A stretch of DNA of 64,000 nt from Desmodesmus armatus (Eukaryota; Chlorophyta; Chlorophyceae; Sphaeropleales; Scenedesmaceae). The stretch is taken from the NCBI GenBank assembly GCA_007449985.2, contig VIIQ02000008.1, forward strand, positions 62,001 through 126,000. Reading direction: 5' to 3'. Positions within the stretch are counted from its first letter, which is position 1. Every line of letters starts with the position of its first letter. Both the position numbers and the translations under genes were made by a program. Positions 34,980 to 44,560 of this stretch are shown one piece after another. Under the pieces are notes generated by a model. That model saw nothing but the letters and a program-made list of their open reading frames with translations, was not told the DNA's origin and did no database searches.

Positions 34980-37900
34980 ATGCCGCCGAACCAACTGCAC
35001 TCAGCTGCAGGAGGCTACTTGTGTTTCACACCTTCTGGTGTTACCACGCTCGAGCAGCCTGTCGTTACTAACCTCGACATCATTAGTGAGGTTGTGAAAT
35101 CGAAAGCAGCCTCTTTGACATCACACTGTGGCGCCTCATGTGCTTGTGGTCAACTAGCCAACTATCTGTGTGGTGAGGTATGGCAGCACGCGACCCCCGG
35201 CAGCAAGGTGCACTCCGACATGGTCCAGCTGCTGCCACAGCTAGCAGCGACGCTGAACAGACCAACAGGCCACCAGCGCAGCGCCAGGCACGCCACTCTG
35301 AACCTGTACAACAGGTGAGTGGCATACACTGGGTCATGACAGCATCAGCAAGCTTGTCAGGCAGGTGTGCAGGCACACACACGTCCCTCCGGCTTTGTGG
35401 ATGACTCATCCCTTTGGTGTAGCACACAAGAAAGGTTCCCAACGCATGCACATCTGCATCACGGCAGCAACCACCAATGATTCCTGCAGGGCTGTTGGCA
35501 GGCTCAGCACATTCCAAGCAGTGCTCCTTCACCTCTGCCTCCCAAAATCATGGGGCCTTGCTTGCGCTGCATCAAGGTAGATTGGCTGCTACATGCACAA
35601 TGAGCATGGCCGGCAATACGTGTATCAATGATGTATTGTGCATGGCTGTGCCACGCAGCAATGAAGGGTCTCACTCATCCCTTCACAACACCAACACACT
35701 TGCAAACACACACACCCGCCAAAACTGCTGCCTCGCAGGGTGGTTGTCGGGCCCCTGAACTTCAAGCTGTCTGGTGAAGCCTCCCAAGACCCTGCAGCAG
35801 CAGCAGCAGCACGCAGCGAGGCTCTCACAGCAGCCCTAGCAGCCAGCAAGTCTGGGCTGGCAAAGCAGCTGCACGCCTGCGTTGCCGGCTTGCTGATTGC
35901 TTTCACCTCAGTGCTGCACAAGGTGCCAGAACAAGTGCAGGCTTTGTGCCAGTCCCCAACCCAGACGGTACGACATGATCCAGGGCCCTATACATACATA
36001 GTCATGACATGCACTCGATGGTTGTAACTCATGTGTTCAATACACTGTTCGCTGCTGATGCTAGCGCACAGTGCTGCCCGTGCTGCTGCCGTCTGCATGC
36101 ATGATACAGGGTAGCACATGCCTTGCCCCTGGGCCCCGTTGTGGTTGCAAGACACTGTGTGCTGCAACCTTGCAGGCACAACGGGACATTTTGCAGCTGC
36201 TGCAGTGTAATGGCAGTGGTTTCTCACAGCGCGGTTGTGCTGACTCAGGTGTTGCCCTGTTGTGCACTTTTCCTGCATCTGTACTGCTGCAGTACACCCT
36301 TGCGCAGGCCGTCACAAGAGCAACAGACATACTTGCACTGCCACTCGTGCTGCACGAGCTGCAGCTCAGCTGCTGCTGGGTGACAGCCCTAGCCAGGATC
36401 TGGCCTGGCAGTATCCTTGCAGCATCTGGTACCATGGGGCCAGCTGCTGCTGACACGCTGCTGCTGTGTGCATTGTACCTGGACCTTGTCAGCCGCATGC
36501 ACCGGATCAATCAGGAACTCATAAAGCACCAGCAGCAGCACCAGCAGCAGCAGCGGCAGCACCAGCACCAGCAGCAGGACCCGCAGCTCCCTGGGAGCCC
36601 GCCGCTGCTGCAGCTTCCTGCAGCGGACATCACTGCAGCTGTGCTGCACACAGCCTCCATGCTGCTGGCAGAGCTGCCTAGTCACATTGCGAGTCCCACC
36701 CAGCCAGCAGCAGTGAGCAAGCTGCTGGAAAACCGCCAGGCACTCCAACAAATTGCTTGTGTGCTTACTACGCTGTATGGCGCCCAGCTGCAGCTGCACA
36801 TGCTGCAGCAGCTGGAACAGCAACCAGCACACAACAGCAGTGCCAGCAGCAGCGGTGGTGAAGGCAGCAGCTGCGGCCCTCCTGGTGCTGCTGAGAGGGC
36901 GGAGGGTGTGCTGCTGTGCCATGTGCAGCAGTTTGTGCAGCCCCAACAGCGGCCAGTCCTGCAGCCCAACAGCATCAGCACCCCCGTGGTACAGTCATGG
37001 CTGCAGCACTTTGAGGCCAGCTGGGCTGAGCTGCTGCCGCCAGACTTGCTGCTATATGTAGCAGCGGCCATTGCAGCACCGCAAGGCAGCTGGGCCACAT
37101 CCCAGCAGCACCCCAGCTCCAGCACGGGAGGGCAGGTGGGCCAGGCATACAAGCTGCTGTTGCCTGAACACTGCCTAGAAGAGGCCCTTAGCGCTGCTGC
37201 TGCTGCTGCTGCGGCGGCGGCGGCGGCTGGCAGCAACAGCAGCGGCAGTAGGAGCTCCATTATGCCTTGCATTGATGCGCAGGCGTGCGTCAGAATTGTG
37301 TTTGCAGCGGCAGCAGTCCTGGGGCCGGACAGCACGCCTGAGCATGTCTGTCAGCTGGTCAGCCGCAGTCCGGGTATGCAGAGGGCACCGCTGCTGCTGC
37401 TGGCATCAGCAGTAGCAGTGCCTTGGCTGTTGGCCCCTGCTGCTCTGCCTGTAGCATCCAGGGTTGCAGGGACCGCCCGCCAGCTCCTGTCAGCCTCATG
37501 GAGTGGAGGCACAGACGGTCAGCCCTGCACACACTGTGCTGAGCTGCTGAGGCCACTTGCCTGGCCCACCATTGGGCTGGCTTCGCTGCATATGCAGCAG
37601 GTGACAGCAATCGCAGCTAGGGTTATACACCACAGGACCAACAGCTGCAGCAGCACCAGCAGCAGCACTAGTAGCGCCGTTGGCCCAGCGGTTGGGGCAG
37701 TAGACCAGGACGCAGCAGGAATGGATACCTGGCATTCCTCTGGCTTGTGGCTGGCAGGTCACTTACTGCAGTCTGCTGTTGGCTGTGGGTTGCTGAGACC
37801 ACCCGGCAAGCTGTGGCGGGCGATACAGCTGCAGCAGCTGTCTCTGGCAGTGCAGCAAATGGAAGCAGCAGCTCGTTCTCTTGAGCGCCTGGAGCAGCTG

Positions 37901-39830
37901 CCGTTGGCAGGCAATGCAGCAGGCAGCGCAGGAGCAGCTGCTGCTCCGGGCCCTGGTATTGGTGTCTTTCCTTTTGATTCACCAATGCTGTGCCCTGCTG
38001 TAGACATGTGCCGCCTGGCTGTGTCTGCAGTACAGGGCGACATGCGCAGTGGCGAGGCTGGCATGGGTGTGCAGCTGGTGCTCCAGTCAGCTATGTCTCT
38101 GCTGTTGACTCTCCTTAGCACAGGACAGGGCAAGACAGGTGCAGCTGTGCCTGTCTTTGCAGCGGCTGTCAGCCTGCAGGACACCCTTGTGCAGCACCAG
38201 GCAGCAAGTGCTGCTGCTGCTGACAACCAAGCTGTAGCAGCGGGCTGGTTTGTGGTGGGGCGGTGCCTGCTGCAGCTGTCAGAGCAGCTGCAGCTGTGTG
38301 TTACACAGTCTGACAGCGGCCCTCTGTCACCACTGATGGCCTGGCTGTTGGTCTCAGCACAGGTGCGGGACAACTCCCCCAGGACAACAACCGTGAGTGC
38401 AGAGGACCTCCATGCGGAGCTGAAGCACCTCATAGCAGCCCTGGAGGTGGTGCCAACGACTCTGCTGTGCTGGGGTGATGCTGTGCTGCAGTGTTTTTTG
38501 GACCAGCCAGCTGTCAGCATCAGCAGCAATGCAAGCTGCTGGATGGGCTGGTATCACTCGCAGTTGGCTACTGCGCTGGGGGTGTTGCATGCAACGGTGC
38601 GGCCAGCTGTCACAGCCCTAGCTGACCCTGACATCATGGCTACCCTGGTGGACAGCTCCCGCCAAGTACTGCAGTCAGCAACTGCCAGTGCCCCACACCC
38701 TGATTGCCCTGCTGCTTCGCAGCAGCAGCAGCAGCAGCAGTGGCACGGCAGTCCTGCTATCGGGCAGGCCTTGTCGGAGATGTCTGCCGGGCTCAGCATT
38801 GTGGGTGCGGCCCTCTGTGCAGCGCTGCCCAACCGCTACTTCTGCAACAACCCGGACTGCAGGAATGCGGCGGGTGTGAGTGCAGGGTTTGGCCTTGTGA
38901 GGGGTGCGGCCTGTGTGTGTGGCGGCTGTGTGGGAGCAGGGGTTGCTGCAGGGGGGCTGCGGCACCTCAGAGTGTGGCGGCACGGTGAGTACCAACTGGC
39001 TTGATGGGGTGGCTAGCTGGCAAAAGCACAGACCTGCCTAGCTGGCAAATGACCAGGGAGGTGATACAGTGCAGGTTGTGTGACTATGCAGCAACATCCA
39101 CGCTTCACATGTGCTGCTTGCTGAATGGTAGGAGATATACATGGCCCAGCCGCACAGCACTCTGCTGACATACCATTTCTGTGTTGCTGCTGCGCCCGTT
39201 CCCCCTGCTGTTCTGTAGGTACTGCTCTGTGGTGTGCCAGCAGCAGCACTGGCCTGTGCACAAGCAGCAGTGTCCAAGCAGACGGGCAACACAAGGAGGG
39301 TGACTCAGCTTGTTGCGGCTGTTGTGGCAGTGAGGTACTGTTGTATCATCAACAAACCATGGGTGCTGGGCCTGGCAGTGGCTGTGCTTGTCGGCAGGGA
39401 AGCATCTCATCATTTCAGCTTTTGCCAACTGCCTGGTGGCGCAAATTGCAATCAATTTGAGTGATGGACAATGATGCATTCCATGAGTTGAGTCATCACT
39501 ATCCGTCTGCGTCAATTGCTGTCGGCAATGCAAGTTTGATGTGGTTTGAAAGCAGCCCTGTGTGGTATGTTTGGGCAGTCGATCAGAGCCTGGCAACGCC
39601 AGGTGGTGGGCAGTAACTCAGCACCCATTTTTGTATGCGGCAGCAGTGGCTGCAAGTGTTGTGATAGTGCCCGTATGGTTGCATCAAAGTGCCAACTGAA
39701 ACGTTTTGGTGTGATTGTCTTCTACAACACGTGACATAGAGGGGATGCACTTGAAGGGGTTTGGTGACATGTTGACAAGGACATCTGACCGTCAAACTGC
39801 TTAAGCAGGCACTCGTGCATGCATTTGAAC
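34950..39830 (+). repeat. Duplicated unit C, copy 2
   Basis: Counterpart of 7690-12830 in opposite orientation, with matching exons, intron positions, upstream leader and about 500 bases of 3' flank (to a gaccgtcaaa ... gcatgca block near 39.8 kb that matches the inverse of about 7.69-7.72 kb). Confidence 0.75.
34980..39303 (+). CDS. Large MYND zinc-finger protein, copy 2 (frame slip before last exon)
   Basis: Paralogue of the gene at 8302-12828. Exons 34980-35314, 35490-35576, 35739-35967 and 36176-38984 join in one continuous frame of about 1153 codons. The N-terminus MPPNQLHSAAGGYL is shared with copy 1; the long exon has Gln/His runs, a poly-Ala run and VRDNSPRTTTVSAEDLHAEL, nearly identical in both copies. 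The first half of the MYND finger is intact (CNNPDC ... CVCGGC). The last exon (39219-39303, YCSVVCQQQHWPVHKQQC) is present. However, the stretch before its donor is 4 bases shorter than in copy 1, so the standard donor joins it out of frame. A weak upstream donor (GT/GTGGCG near 38976) would restore phase. The finger is therefore either rescued by altered splicing or lost. Confidence 0.68.
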
Positions 39831-41359
39831 GTGCTGGTCCCCTTTTTCTTGCTTGCCTTGGTGACACCCCAGCTGGCCATGTTCTGTGCTTTACTTTACT
39901 GCAGCAGGGCTGCTCTGAAGGCGTGTGTGTCCTTGTGTGTGGAGGCGAGAGCGCCTTGCATAAAGAATGACAAGCCCTCACCAACTGGGCATGTATAGCA
40001 GTCATGTAGTTGGTATAGTTGAATCTGTCAGCGTTCATGCGACAAACATATGTTCATCTTGTGTTTGATGTACAGAATTGAAGTATGGGTGGGAGAAGGT
40101 GGCAATTTCAGAGGCAGTCGAGTTGTGAAGGGGGTTGTCAGGAATACTCCACTGCGGACTCCCATGTTGTATCAATGTTGTCAGAACTCAGGCTGTATTC
40201 AACAGCATGCTGATTGGGGGCATGTGCAACTGAGTTGTATAGTCGTGTAGACATGGCACTTATGTTAGCTATTTCTTGTGCTGTTGGCTTTGAGGGCCGT
40301 AACTGGCCCAGGCTCTCTGGTGTCCTAACTACTAGTAGGTCCTACAGGTCACTGGTCGCCTGGTTGTGTCTTGCTTGTCTTGCACCAAGGTGGATATGCT
40401 GCCAGCAGTGCATGCACAGTGATGTTGGCCGGCCGGAAACACGTGGTAATGATGATGATGATGGAAGTGTGTCACAAACTTTCCTCAGTATCAAACAGTA
40501 AGTCCTTGGTATAACATCGGGTCCATTCACTGACTAGAAATCAGTCCTTGCAGCTGTGCTTGGTTACTGCATCTGACCTTTGCCAAAGTTTGCTGCGGTG
40601 CAGCAAACTTTGGTGCACTTGCCATCACTGGATGGTTTCCCAATCAGCGGCCGCAACAAATCTCAAAGTAAGTCTGGCCTGTGCAGTGCAGCCCAAACAA
40701 AAGACATTCATAGACATCAGGGCTGTGCCAGGCGCCACCACATGCCAGCAACACCCGACACAACATATCCTATCCACAGCAGCTTTCAGCCTTATCATTG
40801 ACTGCCAAGCAAGCGGCTTGCAGCGCACCCCTCAGCAAGCCCACAATTAGTGCCGATAATTCAGGGCCACAACAATGGATACCTTTGACGCTGAGCAGCA
40901 GCAGTCAACACGTGTGGCACAAGCAACCAACTCAGCTGGACAACCAGCTCCAGAAGACAAGCCTCCTGAGGCAGCTCCCCTATTTGCTGCTGGGTGTCAG
41001 CCAGGTAAGCAGCACCCATGCCCGGTCACCAGTACAGCCCAGTAAAACACATTCATCGACAGGGGGAGCAACCTGCCAGGTGTCCAGATGTTAGAAGGAG
41101 GCGGATTGGGCCCCGCCGCGAGGTTATTGAATCAAACCGGCCACAACCGGATCCAACCTGCGAGCACACATTGACAAGCTGCACAAGCCAGGCCAACAGC
41201 GCTTAGACCAAACCCAACCCCTCATGGCACCGTTGTGTTGTGTGCATGATGTGCCGTGGCAGCCTCCCACTGCACGCTCACCCTGGTGTTGACCTGGCTT
41301 CAGTGCCACTGGCTCAGCACTGCGCAGTGCACTGTGCCATATGGCAGCAGCTGCATATG
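39304..41359. other. Long gene-poor stretch; first part duplicated flank
   Basis: 39304-39830 is the 3' flank shared with 7.7-8.3 kb. From about 39.85 to 40.87 kb I see no supportable gene; a short ATGATGATG run lies near 40450. The only exon-like sequence is at 40875-41004 (listed separately). 41.0-41.36 kb is the 3' side of the ARM-repeat gene. Confidence 0.4.
40875..41004 (+). other. Orphan exon-like sequence
   Basis: An ATG followed by MDTFDAEQQQSTRVAQATNS and a Pro/Ala-rich stretch ends at a good donor (CCAG/GTAAGC). A downstream acceptor (catcgacag about 41060) would add about ten codons before a stop. The result would be a protein of about 53 residues with no family. It may be the first exon of an unrecognised gene, a pseudogene fragment or chance. 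Confidence 0.22.
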
Positions 41360-44302
41360 TCACCAGGCACGGCTGCACGCCAAGCTCCGTAAGGCCCCAG
41401 CAGCTGCCTCCTGCACTTTCACATCACTGCTTTGCGACAGCAGTTTCAGTGCAGGGACGCAGCCTGGCTCAGCTGCAATGGCTTTTTGGGTGGCAGCGCC
41501 GTTGCATGCCAAGTTGCCCAATGCCCCAGCAGCTTGCTCATGTACGCCCACGTTGTCGCTACACAGCAGCTGCACAAGTGCCCTGATGCAGCCTGGCTTA
41601 GCTGCAATGGCAGCCTGGTTGGCAGCACTGTTCCTTGCCAGGCGGCACAATGCCCAAGCAGCTGCTGCCTGCACGCCCAAACCGTCGCTGCTCAGCAGCT
41701 GCACAAGTGCAAGGATGCAGCCTGGCTCAGCTGCAACGGCAGCCTGGGTGGCAGCACCGATGCATGCCAAGTTGCCCAATGCCCCAGCGGCTTCCTCCTG
41801 CACGCCCACATTGTCGCTGCGCAGCAGCTGCGCAAGTGCCCCGATGCAGCCTGGCTGATCTGCGATGGCAGCTTGGTTGGCAGCACTGTCCCATGCCAGA
41901 TTGCGCAATGCCGCAGCTGCGGCCTCCTGCACACCCACATTGTCACTGCTCAGCAGCTGCACAAGTGCATGGATGCAGCCTGCCTCATCTGCAATGGCAG
42001 CCCTGCTGTTATCAATGTCCCAAGACATGCTGGCCAATGCCCCAGCAGCTGCCGCCTGCACGCCCACAATGTCGCTGCTCAGCAGCTGCACAAGCGAAGT
42101 GATGCAGCCTTGTGCAGCTGCGATGGCAGCCCGGTTGGCAGCACTGTCCCATGCCATGTTGCGCAATGCCCCAGCTGCGGCCTCCTGCACACCCACACTG
42201 TCACTGCTCAGCAGATTGGTGAGTGCTGGGATGCACCCTGTCTCATCTGCAATGGCAGCCTTGCTGGTATCACTGTCCCAAGTCATGTGGGCCAATGCCC
42301 CAGCAGCTGCCACCAGCACGCCCACTCTGTCGCTGCTCAGCAGCTGCACAAGTGCAGTGATGCAGCCTTGCGCATCTGCAATGGCAGCCCTGTTGGCAGC
42401 ACTGTCTTGCGCCATGTTGCGCAATGCCCCAGCTGCAGCCTCCTGCACACCCACACTGTCACTGCTCAGCAGCTGCACAAGTGCAGTGACACACCCTTGT
42501 GCAGCTCCGATGGCAGCCTGGTTGGCAGCACTGTCCCATGCCAGATTGCGCACTGCCGCAGCTGCGGCCTCCTGCACACCCACACTGTCACTGCTAAGCA
42601 GCTGCACAAGTGCAGGGATGCAGCCTGGGTGGGCAGCAATGGCGGCCTGGTTGGCAGTGCTCCCCTTTGCCAGGTTGCACAATGCCCCAGCTGCGTCCTC
42701 CTGCACGCCTGCGTCTTCACTGTGCAGCAGCTTGGCCAGTGCTGGGATGCAGCCCGACTCAGCTGCCATGGCAACCTGGTCGGCTGCACTGTCAAGCATC
42801 TGTTTGGTCACAGCGCGAGCTTGCGCAGCTGCCTTCCGCACACCAGCACGGGGACTGCTCAAGCTTGCGGGACCAGTGCGGCGGTCAGAGGTGCTGCGAA
42901 GCTGACGAGTGCGTTTCAGAGCTGGCTGGTCTGCTTCAGCTGGCGTTGGCTTCCTGCGGTGTCCCAACTGTGCTGGCACAGGTGCTGCAGAGGTGGTTCC
43001 CTGCACGCTAGCTGCAGGGCCGAACTTGCCTGCTGCAGCCGCTGCCGGGCTGCCTGGGTGCTGGCTGGGTGCTGTGGCCCGCTGGTCTGCTTTGGCGGCG
43101 TGGCGGCTGCGCTTTCTGAGCTGTGCTGGCACAGGTGTTGCAGGACTGGCTTCCTGCATGTCAGCTGCAAGGCCGACCTCGCCTGCTGCTGCCACCGCTG
43201 CTGGGCTGGCTGGGTGCTGGCTGGGTGCCCCGACTCGCTGGTCTCCTGTGGCGGCGGGGCTGCTGCGCTGTCCACCCTGTGCTGCCAAAGTTGCTGCAGG
43301 ACTAGCTTCCTGCATGTCAGCTGCAAGGCCAAACTCGCCTGCCGCTGCAGCTGCTCGTGGGCTGCCTGGGTGCTGGCTGGGTGCCCCGCCTCGCTGGCCT
43401 CCTGTGGCAATTGGGCTGCTGCGTTGTCCAAACTGTGCTGCCACAGGTGCCGCAGGACTGGCTTCCTGCATGTCAGCGCCAGGGCCAAAGTCGCCTGCTG
43501 CGGCAACCGCTGCTGGGCTGCCTGGGTGCTGGGTGGGTGCCCCGGCTTGCTGGTCTCCTGTGGCGGCGGGGCTGCTGCGCTGTCCAAAGTGTGCTGCAGG
43601 GCTAGCTTCCTGCATGTCAGCTGCAGGGCCAAACTCGCCTGCTGCTGCAAGCGCTGCTGGGCTGCCTGGAGGCTGGCTGGTTGCCCCGGCCTGCTGGGCC
43701 CGTGTGGTGGCTGGGCTGCTGTGCTGTATAACTTGTGCTGCAGGACTAGCCTCCCGCATGTCAGCTGCAGGGCCAAACTTGCCTGCTGCAGCTGCTCCTG
43801 GGCTGCTTGGGTGCTGGCTGGGTGCCCTGGCCAGCTGATCTCCTGTGGTGGCTGGGCTGCTGCGCTGTCCAAACTGTGCTGCCACAGGTGCTGCAGGACC
43901 AGCTTCCTGCGTGTCAGCTGCAGGGCTGACCTCGTCTGCTGCTGCCACCGCTCCTAAGCGGCTTGGGTGCTGGCTGGGTGCCGCGGCCGTCACACCTGCT
44001 GCCACTGCCGCCAGCGCTGCGCTGTCTTTGCGCAAGTTGCGATACCCGTCCAGTGCGGTCTGTGCTGCGTCACTGGCAGCACCCAGTCTATCTGCAGCAG
44101 CGGCAAGGTCGGTGCCGGGCAAGTACTGCTGAGCCCGCCCTACAGCTGACACCGCCTTCATGAATGAATTCAATGCTGTACGGTCCAGCTCCTGCAGAGA
44201 CTCTGCAAGCTGGCAGCTGACCATGCGCTCCTTGGTGAGCTGATCAGCCAGCTGCTTCACTTCCCGCTTGAACTCACGGGAGCTGCTTCTGCCAGCCTCC
44301 AT
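41360..44302 (-). CDS. Armadillo-repeat protein with tandem Pro/Ala-rich repeat linker
   Basis: A single exon of 980 codons. Residues 1-107 form a helical N-terminus (SSREFKREVKQLADQL, SLQELDRTALNSFMKAV). Residues about 108-455 are seven tandem copies of a 45-52 residue Pro/Ala/Gly/Gln-rich repeat built on APSQHPGSPAA, FGPAADMQEASPAAP and FGQRSSPATTGDQ. A basic patch follows (LKRTRQLRST). Residues about 513-980 are ten full ARM repeats and one partial, each 43 residues, on the pattern GCIPALVQLLSSDSVGVQEAA / GALRNLAWDSAANQAAI. ARM arrays form superhelical protein-binding surfaces. The repeats are very similar to each other at DNA level (129-base period), which implies recent expansion or gene conversion. 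Partner and location are unknown; the basic patch could be a nuclear signal. Confidence 0.85.
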   Translation of the reverse strand: MEAGRSSSREFKREVKQLADQLTKERMVSCQLAESLQELDRTALNSFMKAVSAVGRAQQYLPGTDLAAAADRLGAASDAAQTALDGYRNLRKDSAALAAVAAGVTAAAPSQHPSRLGAVAAADEVSPAADTQEAGPAAPVAAQFGQRSSPATTGDQLARAPSQHPSSPGAAAAGKFGPAADMREASPAAQVIQHSSPATTRAQQAGATSQPPGSPAALAAAGEFGPAADMQEASPAAHFGQRSSPAATGDQQAGAPTQHPGSPAAVAAAGDFGPGADMQEASPAAPVAAQFGQRSSPIATGGQRGGAPSQHPGSPRAAAAAGEFGLAADMQEASPAATLAAQGGQRSSPAATGDQRVGAPSQHPASPAAVAAAGEVGLAADMQEASPATPVPAQLRKRSRHAAKADQRATAPSQHPGSPAAAAAGKFGPAASVQGTTSAAPVPAQLGHRRKPTPAEADQPALKRTRQLRSTSDRRTGPASLSSPRAGVRKAAAQARAVTKQMLDSAADQVAMAAESGCIPALAKLLHSEDAGVQEDAAGALCNLAKGSTANQAAIAAHPGCIPALVQLLSSDSVGVQEAAAAAVRNLAWDSAANQAAIGAAQGCVTALVQLLSSDSVGVQEAAAGALRNMAQDSAANRAAIADAQGCITALVQLLSSDRVGVLVAAAGALAHMTWDSDTSKAAIADETGCIPALTNLLSSDSVGVQEAAAGALRNMAWDSAANRAAIAAAQGCITSLVQLLSSDIVGVQAAAAGALASMSWDIDNSRAAIADEAGCIHALVQLLSSDNVGVQEAAAAALRNLAWDSAANQAAIADQPGCIGALAQLLRSDNVGVQEEAAGALGNLACIGAATQAAVAAEPGCILALVQLLSSDGLGVQAAAAWALCRLARNSAANQAAIAAKPGCIRALVQLLCSDNVGVHEQAAGALGNLACNGAATQKAIAAEPGCVPALKLLSQSSDVKVQEAAAGALRSLACSRAW
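42937..43981 (-). repeat. Coding minisatellite, seven units of about 140-155 bases
   Basis: DNA encoding the Pro/Ala-rich linker of the ARM protein. On the plus strand each unit contains variants of gctagcttcctgcatgtcagctgcagggccaaa and ggctgcctgggtgctggctgg. Units differ by short in-frame indels. Confidence 0.85.
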
Positions 44303-44560
44303 CCTGGCACCCTGTGAGGCACAGGCACGGTTGCAGTTGTTAAGGAGCAGTGCCGGGGCAAGCTAGCTAGCATGGCCTCCTGAAGGAAGCCGCCAAAGGT
44401 GTGAAAATGGACATTCAGACGTCAAGCAGTTGACAAAGTGAAAGGCACACCATGTCACATGCAATGTGATGTGGTACTGCGACAGCCATGCTGTGCTTGG
44501 CAAGCATGGCATTGATGAACCAACGATGCATTAATCCGCCTGGTTTGATTTGACGGCCCG

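Noticed and set aside
42916..43872. A 318-codon minus-strand frame and a 309-codon plus-strand frame within the Pro/Ala linker
   Set aside because: Both are alternate-frame readings of the same minisatellite; repeat unit lengths in multiples of three keep all frames open.
41432..43957. An 841-codon open frame on the plus strand, opposite the ARM-repeat gene
   Set aside because: It is Cys/Ser/Ala-rich, has the same 129-base period as the ARM array and no domain pattern. It is the antisense shadow of a repetitive GC-rich coding sequence; the minus frame gives clean ARM repeats.
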